This document shows positions 35,488 through 43,586 of a stretch of 64,000 nt of DNA, piece by piece. The stretch is from Herbidospora galbida (GTDB taxonomy: Bacteria; Actinomycetota; Actinomycetes; Streptosporangiales; Streptosporangiaceae), in the NCBI RefSeq assembly GCF_005233835.1, contig NZ_SZQA01000013.1, positions 1-64,000 on the forward strand, written 5' to 3'. Both the position numbers and the translations under genes were made by a program. The notes beneath the pieces were generated by a model. The model saw only the letters and a list, made by a program, of their open reading frames with translations. It was not told the origin of the DNA and did not search any database. The first letter of the stretch is position 1. Each line of letters starts with the position of its first letter.

Positions 35488-36603
35488 GTGGTGTGGATCG
35501 AGCGCGTCTTCGAGCCTGACTACATCCTGGTGCGGCTGGCGATCCTGCTGGCCGCACTGGTGGGTGACCTGGTGTGGATCATCCCCGGCGTGGAGGTCCG
35601 CGACTGGGCGCTGGCCCTGGTCGCGCTGGCGCTGGCCGGGGTGTGCCGGTGGTCGCCGCCGGCCGCCACGCTCATCGCGGCCGGGCTGCTGCTCTTCGGT
35701 GAGGTGCAAGGCTTCGCGGTCACCCCCGCGCTCAAGGTGCTGACCTGCGTGCTGCTGTTCGAGACGGCCGTGCGCTCGCCGCTGCGGCAGGTGCTCGGGG
35801 CGGCCCTGGCCTGCTCACTCGTCGTCTGCTGGCACGCCGGCTCGGCCGGCGAGGTGGTGTTCCGCGTGGTGATCCTGCAGGGCGTGCCGCTGCTGCTCGG
35901 CGGCTACGTGCGGCTGGCCAGGGAGGCGGCGCGGCGGGAGCGTGACGGCGCGGCCGAACGGGTCGAGGCGGCCCGGGAGGCCGAACGCGCGGCCATCGCC
36001 CGTGAACTGCACGACCTGGTCGCCCACCACGTGTCCTCGATGGTGCTGCGCGTCGGCGTGGCCCGCCACGTGCTGGCGCCCGGCGCCGATCCCCGGGTGA
36101 CCGAGGTGCTCGACGACCTCCACGCCGCGGGCACGGCCGCCCTCGACGACCTGCGCCGGCTCGTCGGCGTGCTGCGGGCGCCGCTCGACGCCTCGTTCGT
36201 CGACCCGGGCGGGCTGCCCGACGCGCTGGGCGCGGTGGTCGACCGGGCCAAGGGCACCGGGCTGGTGGTCGAGTCGGCCGTCGACCCGGGGGTGGCCGAC
36301 CTCGATCCGGTACGCGGCCTCGCGGTCCTCCGCGTCGCCCAGGAGGGCCTGGCCAACGCCGCCGCCCACGCGGGCCCCTCGGCCCGGGCCTCGCTGCGGG
36401 TGACCCGCCTGGGCGGGACGGTCCGGGTGGAGATCGACGACGACGGGGCCGGGCGGGAGCCCGCCGCCGCCCGCACCGGGCACGGCCTGCTCGGCATGCG
36501 CGAACGGGTCGAACTGCTCGGCGGCAGCCTGACCGCCGGACCGGCCGGACCGGGGCGGCCCGGGTGGCGGGTGCGGGCGACCTTCCCGGAGGTGCTGACA
36601 TGA
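35488..36603 (+). CDS. NarL-type sensor histidine kinase
   Basis: A 371-aa kinase with about five N-terminal membrane segments (to residue ~150), a HisKA_3 dimerisation helix with the phospho-acceptor in RELHDLVAHHVSSM, and an HATPase domain (ANAAAHAG; DDDGAG; GHGLLGMRERV). No large sensor domain is visible, so the signal is probably sensed in or at the membrane. The GTG has TACGCT 6 nt upstream (leaderless). The stop overlaps the regulator ATG. Confidence 0.92.
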   Translation: MVWIERVFEPDYILVRLAILLAALVGDLVWIIPGVEVRDWALALVALALAGVCRWSPPAATLIAAGLLLFGEVQGFAVTPALKVLTCVLLFETAVRSPLRQVLGAALACSLVVCWHAGSAGEVVFRVVILQGVPLLLGGYVRLAREAARRERDGAAERVEAAREAERAAIARELHDLVAHHVSSMVLRVGVARHVLAPGADPRVTEVLDDLHAAGTAALDDLRRLVGVLRAPLDASFVDPGGLPDALGAVVDRAKGTGLVVESAVDPGVADLDPVRGLAVLRVAQEGLANAAAHAGPSARASLRVTRLGGTVRVEIDDDGAGREPAAARTGHGLLGMRERVELLGGSLTAGPAGPGRPGWRVRATFPEVLT

Positions 36604-37235
36604 TCCGCGTGCTTCTCGTCGACGACCAGCAACTGGTCCGGATGGGCCTGCGGATGCTGTTCGAGTCGTCCGGCGACGTCGAGGTGGTGGGGGAGGCCGG
36701 CGGCGGCGCCGACGCGGTCCGGCTCGTCGACGACCTGATCCCCGACGTCGTGCTGATGGACCTGCGGATGCCGGGCCTCGACGGGGTGGCGGCCACCCGC
36801 CGGATCACGGCCGCGCGCCCGGCGACGCGGGTGCTGGCCCTGACCACGTTCGACGACGACGAGAACCTCTACGCCGTGCTGAACGCCGGGGCCTGCGGGT
36901 TCCTCGTCAAGGACACCCCGCCCGCCGAGCTGCTCGACGCCGTGCGGAGGGCCGCCGACGGCGACCGGGCCTTCTCTCGGTCGGCGCTGGCCCGGATTGT
37001 CGAGCGCGCGGTCACCCACGTCCCGGCCGGCGAGCCGCCGCCGCTGCCCATCACCCGGCGCGAGCGCGAGGTGCTCGCCCTGGTCGGCGCGGGCCTGTCG
37101 AACCCCGAGATCGCCGAGCGGCTCAGCCTCGGCGTGACGACCGTGAAGACCCACGTCGCCAGCGTGATGGCCAAGACCGGGTGCGCCAACCGGATCAGGC
37201 TGGCCGTGCTGGCCGTGGAGCACGGACTGGCATAG
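36600..37235 (+). CDS. NarL/LuxR-family response regulator
   Basis: A 211-aa partner of the upstream kinase. The receiver has the acidic pair in VLLVDDQ, Asp in VVLMDLRMPG, Thr in ALTTF and Lys in FLVKDTPP, so it should be phosphorylatable. The C-terminal LuxR domain has ITRREREVLALVGAGLSNPEIAERL. Translation is coupled to the kinase (ATGA). Confidence 0.94.
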   Translation: MIRVLLVDDQQLVRMGLRMLFESSGDVEVVGEAGGGADAVRLVDDLIPDVVLMDLRMPGLDGVAATRRITAARPATRVLALTTFDDDENLYAVLNAGACGFLVKDTPPAELLDAVRRAADGDRAFSRSALARIVERAVTHVPAGEPPPLPITRREREVLALVGAGLSNPEIAERLSLGVTTVKTHVASVMAKTGCANRIRLAVLAVEHGLA

Positions 37236-37243
37236 GCCACCGG

Positions 37244-37249
37244 TACCCT
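37244..37249 (+). promoter_or_regulatory. -10 box of leaderless promoter
   Basis: TACCCT ends 7 nt before the ATG at 37257, the spacing seen repeatedly in this window for leaderless genes. The two membrane-protein genes may thus be transcribed apart from the two-component system. Confidence 0.5.
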
Positions 37250-37256
37250 GCTGGGC

Positions 37257-37607
37257 ATGTTCTCCGCCTATTCCGGATGGGTGATCGGCGCGGCCCTGCT
37301 GCTGGCCGTCGTGTCCCTCGTCACGGCGATCCGGAACCGGCCCATGGGGGCGCTCATCCTGGCCGGGCTGGTCCTGGTCGAGCTGGCCCTCGTCGTGCAG
37401 GCCGTGATCGCCCTTCCGAAGGCCGGTCAGGTGACCGAGCAGGCCACCTTCGTCGGCTACCTCATCGGCACGGTGGTCATCCCGCCGGCGGCGCTGTGGT
37501 GGGGGCGGGCCGAACGCACCCGGTGGGGGCCCGCGGTGATCGCCGTGGCCGCCTTCACCGTCGGGGTCATGACGGGGCGGCTGCTGCAGCTCTGGGACCT
37601 GCCGTGA
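37257..37607 (+). CDS. Small four-helix membrane protein
   Basis: A 116-aa hydrophobic protein with four membrane segments (about 8-25, 30-50, 62-80 and 88-108). No known family is recognised. Its stop overlaps the GTG of the following 130-aa membrane protein, so the two are probably partners. Both lie behind the two-component genes. Confidence 0.75.
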   Translation: MFSAYSGWVIGAALLLAVVSLVTAIRNRPMGALILAGLVLVELALVVQAVIALPKAGQVTEQATFVGYLIGTVVIPPAALWWGRAERTRWGPAVIAVAAFTVGVMTGRLLQLWDLP

Positions 37608-37996
37608 GAACCGGGGTGAACACCGGGCCCGGGCGGGTGCTGGTCGCGGTCTACGGGATCTTCGCGCTGGCCGCCTCGGCGCGGGCCGGGGTGCAGATCG
37701 CCGCGAAGTTCTCCGAGGCGCCGCTGGCCTACTCGCTGTCGGCGTTCGCGGCGGTCGTCTACATCGTCCTCACCGTGGCGCTGGCCAGGGGGAACGAGCG
37801 GCTGGCGGTGGCGGCGTGCCTGATCGAGCTGGCCGGTGTGCTCGTCGTCGGGACCCTGTCGATCGTCGACTCGCAGGCGTTCCCGCACGCGACCGTCTGG
37901 TCGGGTTACGGCAGCGGCTATCTGTTCATCCCGCTCGTGCTGCCCGTGGTCGGGCTGGTCTGGTTGTTCGGAAACCGCAGACGCGGGCAGGGGTGA
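37604..37996 (+). CDS. Small four-helix membrane protein, partner
   Basis: A 130-aa protein with four hydrophobic segments, ending in a short basic tail (FGNRRRGQG). The GTG at 37604 overlaps the preceding stop by 4 bases. The region around YGIFALAASARAGVQI is conserved-looking, but I cannot place it in a known family. It probably forms a complex or operon with the 116-aa protein. Confidence 0.75.
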   Translation: MRTGVNTGPGRVLVAVYGIFALAASARAGVQIAAKFSEAPLAYSLSAFAAVVYIVLTVALARGNERLAVAACLIELAGVLVVGTLSIVDSQAFPHATVWSGYGSGYLFIPLVLPVVGLVWLFGNRRRGQG

Positions 37997-38026
37997 CCGT
38001 TCCCCAACGAATCTGGAGGAACGGCC

Positions 38027-38599
38027 GTGAGCACGATCGAACACACCGTGGACGTTGATGTGCCGATCCGGACCGCCTACAACCAGTGGACTCAGTTCGA
38101 GTCCTTCCCCGAGTTCATGGAAGGCGTGGAGTCGGTCAAACAGCTCGACGACCGGCGTACGCACTGGGTCGTCGAGATCGCCGGGATCCGGCGCGAGTTC
38201 GAGGCCGAGATCACCGAGCAGACCCCCGACCACCGCATCGAGTGGCGGTCGCTGGAGCGTCCCCGCCAGTCCGGCACGGTGACCTTCGAGACCCTCGGGG
38301 CCGCCGCCTGCCGGGTCACCCTTCGGATGGAGTACGACCCCGAGGGGTTCACCGAGACCATGGGCGACGCGCTGCAGATCGTCCGCATGCGGGTCAACGG
38401 CGACCTCGACCGGTTCAAGGAGTTCATCGAGTCGCGCGGCGACGCGACCGGCGGCTGGCGCGGCGACGTGAACGACCGGCACGAGCCGGGCGGCACCCTG
38501 CCGGCCGACACGACCCTGCCCCCGCCCGGGCCGACGCCCCGCCCCTACGGCAACCCCCGGTACGACGAGGGCCCGCCGATGACCCCTCCGGTGGCCTGA
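38027..38599 (+). CDS. SRPBCC (START/polyketide-cyclase-like) protein
   Basis: A 190-aa protein with a SRPBCC fold pattern in residues 1-145 (TVDVDVPIRTAYNQWTQFESFPEFM; RIEWRSLE). The Pro-rich tail is not conserved. Such proteins bind hydrophobic ligands, and members of this COG5637-like group are common in actinomycetes without known roles. There is no nearby polyketide gene, so it should not be called a cyclase. The GTG follows TGGAGGAA. Confidence 0.82.
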   Translation: MSTIEHTVDVDVPIRTAYNQWTQFESFPEFMEGVESVKQLDDRRTHWVVEIAGIRREFEAEITEQTPDHRIEWRSLERPRQSGTVTFETLGAAACRVTLRMEYDPEGFTETMGDALQIVRMRVNGDLDRFKEFIESRGDATGGWRGDVNDRHEPGGTLPADTTLPPPGPTPRPYGNPRYDEGPPMTPPVA

Positions 38600-38605
38600 T
38601 TCACC

Positions 38606-38636
38606 CGTGGGCGGCCGCCGGGCCGCCCACGTTTGT
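38606..38636 (+). terminator. Terminator after the SRPBCC gene
   Basis: A perfect 11-bp stem (38606-38616 with 38621-38631) with a 4-nt loop, followed by TTTGTT, lies 7 bases past the stop. Confidence 0.85.
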
Positions 38637-38646
38637 TACAACTGGT

Positions 38647-38676
38647 TTGCCTAACTGGACAAAAAGGTCCTAAACT
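38647..38676 (+). promoter_or_regulatory. Promoter of the MFS gene
   Basis: TTGCCT (38647-38652) and TAAACT (38671-38676) with an 18-bp spacer form a good sigma-70-type promoter. The start site would fall near 38683, inside the palindrome below. Confidence 0.6.
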
Positions 38677-38680
38677 TTGT

Positions 38681-38699
38681 CGAATCATAGGATGATTCG
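38681..38699 (+). promoter_or_regulatory. Perfect palindromic operator at the start site
   Basis: CGAATCAT and ATGATTCG, 8-bp perfect arms around AGG, cover the predicted transcription start. The size and symmetry fit a GntR/FadR- or TetR-type dimer site, and the position would block transcription when bound. The regulator is not encoded next to it. Confidence 0.7.
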
Positions 38700-38722
38700 A
38701 TGAGTGGGGGATTGAGTTAGGC

Positions 38723-40141
38723 ATGGCAGCGATCGCCGCCCGCCGAAGTCGTACCGGATCGATCGCCTGGCTGGTGGCCGTGGGGATCGTGCTCGCCGCA
38801 CTGAACCTGCGTACCGCGGTCAGCAGCGTCGGCCCTGTGCTCGACCAGGTCAGAGACTCTCTCGGCATGTCGGCGGTGACCGCGGGGGTGCTCACCACGC
38901 TGCCGGTCCTCTGCTTCGCCGCCTTCGGCGCGGTGACCCCGGCCCTGTCCCGACGGGCCGGGGAACACCGGCTGCTGGTGGCCGCGCTGGTGCTCACCGG
39001 CGTGGGCCTGCTGATCCGGTCGATGGTCGACGACGCCGCGGTGTTCCTGCTGGCCAGCGCCGTCGCGCTCGCGGGGGGCGCGATCGGCAACGTGCTGATC
39101 CCGACGCTGATCAAGCGGCACTTCCCGGCTCGTCCGGGGCCGATGACCACGCTGTACTCGGTCGGGCTCGCGTTCGGCACGATGATCTCGGCGGCCGCGA
39201 CCGTGCCGATCCAGAAGGCCGCCGACGGCGACTGGCACGTCGCCCTCGGGGTGTGGGCGGCGCTGGCGGCCGTGGCGGTCATCCCGTGGCTGGCGCTGCT
39301 GCGCACCGAGCCCGAGCGCGGGTCGGCCGCCGGGATCAGGCCGGGGGACCTGCTCCGCAACCGGCTCGCCTGGGCCATGGCCGGCTACTTCGGGTCGCAG
39401 AGCCTGATCGCGTACGTCATCTTCGGCTGGTTCCCGCAGTTCCTGCTGGACCACGGGTTCACCGGCGAGCAGACCGGGACCGTCATGGCGATCTTCGCCG
39501 CGGTCGGCATCCCGACCTCGCTCGTGGTGCCCGCCCTGGCCACCCGGATGCGCGACCAGCGGCCCCTGATCCTCGGGTTCGTCGCGATCTACGTGATCGG
39601 CTTCGCCGGGCTGATGACCGGCCAGGCGATCGTGGTGTGGACGCTGGTGCTCTCGCTGGCCATGGGGTCGTTCCCGCTGGCCCTGGCGCTGCTGGGGCTG
39701 CGCACCCGGACCGCCGAGGCCACCGCCGCGCTGTCGGCGTTCGGGCAGAGCGCCGGATACCTCATCGCCGGCGCCGGGCCGCTCCTGGTCGGCCTGCTCT
39801 ACCAGGTCTCCGGCGGCTGGACGCTGCCGTTCGCCCTGCTCTTCGTCGTGGTAGCGGCCCAGGCGGTGACCGGGTGGTACGTGGGCGCTGATCGCGTCCT
39901 GGACGCCGTGCCCGATAATGACAGTCATGGACCTTCGCGCATCGACCCAGGTCACCTATCCCAAGGGCGGGCTGACCGGGTCGTCGGAAGTGGTCGCGCG
40001 GGTGCCGCTGGGGGGCGGCCACGGAGTGATCGTGGCCCGGACCCCGTTCCACCCACTCGACCACGCCTGGCCCGACCAGCCGGCCGACACCGGTCTGCTC
40101 GCCGGGGCCCGGGTGGTCGACTGCCAGACCGGTGCGACTGA
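38723..40141 (+). CDS. CynX/NimT-type MFS transporter with overlapping C-terminal extension
   Basis: A 472-aa protein. Residues 1-395 form a 12-helix CynX/NimT-like MFS carrier (ALNLRTAVSSVGPVL at the N-terminus is typical). The family includes cyanate and nitroimidazole transporters. The last ~70 residues are Arg/Pro/Gly-rich, unlike the family, and lie wholly within the next gene in another frame. The original stop has probably been lost. The gene has its own promoter with an operator. Confidence 0.85.
   Translation: MAAIAARRSRTGSIAWLVAVGIVLAALNLRTAVSSVGPVLDQVRDSLGMSAVTAGVLTTLPVLCFAAFGAVTPALSRRAGEHRLLVAALVLTGVGLLIRSMVDDAAVFLLASAVALAGGAIGNVLIPTLIKRHFPARPGPMTTLYSVGLAFGTMISAAATVPIQKAADGDWHVALGVWAALAAVAVIPWLALLRTEPERGSAAGIRPGDLLRNRLAWAMAGYFGSQSLIAYVIFGWFPQFLLDHGFTGEQTGTVMAIFAAVGIPTSLVVPALATRMRDQRPLILGFVAIYVIGFAGLMTGQAIVVWTLVLSLAMGSFPLALALLGLRTRTAEATAALSAFGQSAGYLIAGAGPLLVGLLYQVSGGWTLPFALLFVVVAAQAVTGWYVGADRVLDAVPDNDSHGPSRIDPGHLSQGRADRVVGSGRAGAAGGRPRSDRGPDPVPPTRPRLARPAGRHRSARRGPGGRLPDRCD
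39914..39919 (+). promoter_or_regulatory. -10 box of leaderless promoter inside the MFS gene
   Basis: GATAAT ends exactly 7 nt before the ATG at 39927. It supports that start over the ATG at 39918, which would lie within the box. Confidence 0.5.
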
Positions 40142-40754
40142 CGGCCAGACCCTCTACATCGGCGACGAGATCCCCGTGAAGCGGGGCGCCGAGGGGTGGC
40201 ACTGGCTCGTCGTCCACATCATGGAGGAGCCCATCGAGGGCCAGGTCGAGCTGTGGGTCGACCCCGACCGGCGGCACGGCCTCTCGGCCGGCCACACCGC
40301 CTGCCATCTGACGGCGCTGGCGCTCAACGAGGCGCTGGCGCCGCTCTGGCGTAAGGAGGCCCGCGCCGACAGCCTCGGCCACCCCGACTTCGACCAGCTG
40401 GCGATCACGTCGTCGCGGATCCTGAACCACGGCAGCCGCGACGTCTACCGGCTGGGCAAGTCGCTGCGGCGCAAGGGCTTCGACCCCGCCGGGCTCGATC
40501 TCGCCGCGCTGACCGAGCAGGTGGGCGAGCGGCTCAAGGAGTGGATCGCCGCCGACGCGCCCGTCTGGGTCGACTGCCCCGATGAAGATCTCACCGCCCG
40601 CCGCACGTGGCGCTGCCTGCTGCCCGGGGCGGAGGCGTCGATCCCGTGCGGGGGCACCCATCTGACCAGTACGGGGGAGCTCGGCGCGGTCGCGGTGGAG
40701 TTCGCCCTCGACGGCGACGAACTGGCGATGACGACGCGCGTGGCCCGCGGATAG
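39927..40754 (+). CDS. AlaX-like aminoacyl-tRNA editing domain protein
   Basis: A 275-aa protein with the two metal-binding motifs of the AlaRS/ThrRS second additional domain: HTACH (in GLSAGHTACHLTALALN) and CGGTH (in IPCGGTHLTSTGEL). Free-standing relatives (AlaX) hydrolyse Ser- or Gly-tRNA-Ala, guarding against mistranslation. The N-terminal 60 residues resemble the beta-barrel of AlaX. It overlaps the MFS reading frame by 215 bases and probably has its own promoter. The exact substrate is unknown. Confidence 0.8.
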   Translation: MDLRASTQVTYPKGGLTGSSEVVARVPLGGGHGVIVARTPFHPLDHAWPDQPADTGLLAGARVVDCQTGATDGQTLYIGDEIPVKRGAEGWHWLVVHIMEEPIEGQVELWVDPDRRHGLSAGHTACHLTALALNEALAPLWRKEARADSLGHPDFDQLAITSSRILNHGSRDVYRLGKSLRRKGFDPAGLDLAALTEQVGERLKEWIAADAPVWVDCPDEDLTARRTWRCLLPGAEASIPCGGTHLTSTGELGAVAVEFALDGDELAMTTRVARG

Positions 40755-40777
40755 CGGGTTTTCAGGGGGAAATGAGG

Positions 40778-40818
40778 GTGGCCGCCCGAGGCGACCTGAC
40801 CTCGCCTCGGGCGACCAC
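40778..40818. terminator. Bidirectional terminator
   Basis: A 12-bp stem (40783-40794 with 40802-40813) extends by GTGG/CCAC after one mismatch. It lies midway between convergent stops at 40754 and 40870, so it can end both transcripts. Confidence 0.75.
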
Positions 40819-40869
40819 GCATTAAGCCTAGGCCATGGGAGGTGGATCGGGCCAATCTGCCCCCATCCT

Positions 40870-42030
40870 TTACGTCATCCGTGGGGTTTTCCTGATCGAT
40901 CCGACCGTCTGGCGGGCCGCTTCGAGGGCGCTGTTGACCGCGACCTCGCTCAGCAGACCGGGGGCCGCGACGCTGTCTCCGGCGAGCCGGACGCCGTCCC
41001 CCCGGTCGATGGCCGGACGGTCGCGCCAGGTTAATCCGGGCAGGTCAAGGGCGCCGGTGCGGCCTGAGGCGAGGGCCTCCCTGCGCCAGGTGAGGCGCTC
41101 GCGCCAGCGGGGGAGACCGAGGTCGGCGAGCCGCTCCAACCGGGCGATCGCCGCGCTCTTGCCCTCTCCGGTACGGAGCGGAATCTGGAGCTGAATCAGG
41201 CTCTCGTTCTCGGGCGCGAGGGTCGGATCGGGCGAGGAGTACCGTTCCAAGAAGCCGCCCTCGTCGAGATCGGCGATCAGGAAGACGTCGGCGGGGTCGC
41301 GCGTGACCCCCAGGTCGAGCAGGGCCGCCCGCCCGCTCTCCCACGTCAGGGCCGGGTCGCCGAGGAGGGTGCGGGCGGCGTCGAGGCTCGTGGCGACGAT
41401 GACGGGGCCCGGGGGGAGCTCGGTGACCCGTGAACCGGTCTCGATCATGACGCCCAGGGCGCGGGCGCGCGCGGCCATGCGCTCGATCATGCGGCCCCAG
41501 CCGCCCACGACGTAGCGGGGGGCCGGGAAGCCGGGGCGGGAGACCCGCCGGAAGCGGTCCCAGACGAACTTCGCCGACAGACGGCCCGGGTCGGCCTCGT
41601 AGGTGACCACGCCCAGCAGGCCGGCCACGGCGCTCGTCGCCTCCTCGCCCAGGTGGCGGTGTCCCCAGCTCTCGAAGCTCTCGTGTACGGGGGCCTCGCG
41701 GCCCCGCCTCAGGAGGGCCCTCAGCAGGGGGCGGGGAGGGCGGGGGAGCAGGCGGGAGCCGTACCGGACCCGGAGCCTCCGGAACTCCTTGGGGCCCAGC
41801 GACCGGTAGGGCCCGGCCAGGCCGCGCCGGTCGAGCCAGCGGAACGGCGCGCCGTCGGAGTAGAGGACGTGGGTGCCGTCGTTGGCGACGTAGGGCGCGG
41901 CGGTCGACCGGGCCCGGCCGCCGAGGGTCTGGTGGGCCTCGTGCAGGAGGACGTCGGCCCCCTCCTCCGCGCAGGCGATGGCCGCGGTCAGCCCGGCGAG
42001 CCCGCCGCCGATGATGGTGATCTGCGTCAT
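40870..42030 (-). CDS. FAD-dependent amine-oxidase-like oxidoreductase
   Basis: A 386-aa flavoprotein with an N-terminal dinucleotide-binding motif (TIIGGGLAGLTAAIACAEEGADVLLHEA) and the family TLGGRARS motif. A C-terminal FAD-contact (RPAIDRGDGVRLAGDSVAAPG) completes the fold. It resembles phytoene desaturase or protoporphyrinogen-oxidase-like enzymes; the substrate is unknown. It is the last gene of a three-gene operon with the ECF41 sigma factor, 22 bases downstream of it. Oxidoreductases are the usual targets of ECF41 factors. Confidence 0.85.
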   Translation of the reverse strand: MTQITIIGGGLAGLTAAIACAEEGADVLLHEAHQTLGGRARSTAAPYVANDGTHVLYSDGAPFRWLDRRGLAGPYRSLGPKEFRRLRVRYGSRLLPRPPRPLLRALLRRGREAPVHESFESWGHRHLGEEATSAVAGLLGVVTYEADPGRLSAKFVWDRFRRVSRPGFPAPRYVVGGWGRMIERMAARARALGVMIETGSRVTELPPGPVIVATSLDAARTLLGDPALTWESGRAALLDLGVTRDPADVFLIADLDEGGFLERYSSPDPTLAPENESLIQLQIPLRTGEGKSAAIARLERLADLGLPRWRERLTWRREALASGRTGALDLPGLTWRDRPAIDRGDGVRLAGDSVAAPGLLSEVAVNSALEAARQTVGSIRKTPRMT

Positions 42031-42052
42031 GCACCCGTGGACGGGCGCGGCC

Positions 42053-42916
42053 TCACAGATGTGACATCTTCTCCGGATTGGCGACGACGTACACCGTCTG
42101 GATCAGCCCGTCGGCCACGACCAGCGAGAAGACCGCCGCCGCCCGCCCGTCGGCCTGGACGACCACCGCCGGCCCCCCGTTCACGCTCGCGATCTCGATG
42201 GTGAGCTCGGCGGCGGCCCCGTCGAGGAAGCGGCTGACGCCGCGCTCGGAGGCGATGCCGATCAGGAACCTGGCCACATTCGCGGCCCCCGCGAGGATGT
42301 TCCGCGGCGCCTTGGCCTTGCCGCCGCCGTCGCCGACCAGCGTGACGTCTCTGGCCAGCAGGGCGGTCAGCCCGTCGAGGTCGCCCCCGGCGGCGGCGCT
42401 GACGAACCGCTCGGTGATCGCGCGGCGCTCGCCCCGGTCGACGTCGTAGCGGGGCCGGCGTTCCCTGACGTGGTCGCGGGCGCGTTTGGCGAGCTGCCGG
42501 ACCGCCGCCTCGTCGCGGCCGAGGACGGCGCCGATCTCGGCGTGGCTGTAGCCGAACGCCTCTCTCAGGACGAAGACCGCCCTCTCCAGTGGCGAGAGCG
42601 TCTCCAGGACGACCAGGAGCGCCAGCTCGACCGTGTCGGCGAGCTCGGCCTCCTCGGCGACGTCGGTGGTGCTGACGAGCTCGGGCAGCCACGGGCCGAC
42701 GTAGGCCTCGCGGCGGGTCTGGACGTGCCGGAGCCGGTCGATGGCCAGGTTCGTGGTGACGCGGACGAGATAGGCCCGCTCGTCGTCGACGTGGCCCTCG
42801 GGCAGCTGCGACCAGCGCAGCCAGGCCTCCTGGACGACGTCTTCGGCGTCGGTGACGCTGCCGAGGACGCGGTAGGCGACCCCGAGCAGGACCTTCCGGT
42901 GCTCACTGAAAGTCAT
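42053..42916 (-). CDS. ECF41 sigma factor with SnoaL-like regulatory domain
   Basis: A 287-aa factor with sigma2 (about 5-75), sigma4 (about 105-160; FGYSHAEIGAVLGRDEAAVRQ) and a fused NTF2/SnoaL-like C-terminal domain. Three ECF41 signatures can be seen: WLPEL in the linker, DGGGK in the extension, and NPEKM at the end (NPDKL is usual). In ECF41 proteins the fused domain controls activity in place of an anti-sigma factor. The start overlaps the hemerythrin-like stop (ATGA). Confidence 0.93.
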   Translation of the reverse strand: MTFSEHRKVLLGVAYRVLGSVTDAEDVVQEAWLRWSQLPEGHVDDERAYLVRVTTNLAIDRLRHVQTRREAYVGPWLPELVSTTDVAEEAELADTVELALLVVLETLSPLERAVFVLREAFGYSHAEIGAVLGRDEAAVRQLAKRARDHVRERRPRYDVDRGERRAITERFVSAAAGGDLDGLTALLARDVTLVGDGGGKAKAPRNILAGAANVARFLIGIASERGVSRFLDGAAAELTIEIASVNGGPAVVVQADGRAAAVFSLVVADGLIQTVYVVANPEKMSHL

Positions 42917-43524
42917 GACTCCCTAGACGTATCACTTTCGCGGGATGTGACGCGGATCGCCCGGTATGCCGGGAGCCAGTCGTCGCGATAGGCGGTCCTG
43001 ATGGATTCGGGCAGGGAGTTCAGGACGCGGTCGGCGAGGTCGTCGGCGGCGGAGTCGAGCATCCAGGGCAGGTAGCGGGCGGTGTCGTCGCCCACGCGCT
43101 GACGGTGCAGCGCGCCGAAGCGGGCCCACTCCTCCTCGGGCAGGGTGGCGGCGATCAACGGCAGGGTCTCGCGCTCCTCGTGCCGCAGGTGGGCGGTGAG
43201 CCGGTCGCGCAGGACGGCCACGTTCTCGGCCAGGTCGTCGAAGCCGCTCGACTCGACGGCCGCCAGGGCGGGGTCGATCACGGCGTGCTCGGCCTCCATG
43301 GCGTCGAGGAGGGCGAGGTCGGTCTCCGGGACCACCTTCCGCAGAGCGGGCCACAGGGCGTCGTCCTCCGAGGTGTGGTGGATGTGCAGGTAGGTGGTGA
43401 ACAGCTCCCAGGTCACGGTGGCCTTCAGCAGGCCGTCGGGGGTCTCGGTGAGGCGGGCGATCCGGTCGAGCTCGCGTCTGAGGGCGTCGTGGAGGACGTA
43501 CATCATCGTCATGTCGATGCTCAT
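42913..43524 (-). CDS. Hemerythrin-like domain protein
   Basis: A 203-aa helical protein with spaced His/Glu residues of the hemerythrin fold (LHDALRREL; YLHIHHTSEDDALWP; EHAVIDP; HLRHEERETLPLI). Such proteins carry a di-iron centre that senses or handles oxygen or related species. The start at 43524 is supported by a promoter whose -10 lies 7 nt upstream; a longer frame from 43560 would place the -35 inside codons. It is coupled to the ECF41 gene and may be the sensor of the unit. Confidence 0.85.
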   Translation of the reverse strand: MSIDMTMMYVLHDALRRELDRIARLTETPDGLLKATVTWELFTTYLHIHHTSEDDALWPALRKVVPETDLALLDAMEAEHAVIDPALAAVESSGFDDLAENVAVLRDRLTAHLRHEERETLPLIAATLPEEEWARFGALHRQRVGDDTARYLPWMLDSAADDLADRVLNSLPESIRTAYRDDWLPAYRAIRVTSRESDTSRES

Positions 43525-43531
43525 GTCGCGG

Positions 43532-43560
43532 ACTTTATTATCAACGTGCTTAACCGTCAA
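43532..43560 (-). promoter_or_regulatory. Promoter of the hemerythrin-ECF41-oxidoreductase operon
   Basis: On the minus strand TTGACG (43560-43555) and TAAAGT (43537-43532) are separated by exactly 17 bp. The ATG follows 7 nt later, giving a leaderless transcript. The region is shared with the divergent MarR gene, which may control both directions. Confidence 0.65.
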
Positions 43561-43586
43561 TAATTTAAGTGTCTTATGCTGTCGAG

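Noticed and set aside
38027-38599. Polyketide cyclase tied to the PKS cassette
   Set aside because: It is 19 kb away, next to unrelated genes, and the SRPBCC fold alone does not indicate cyclisation.
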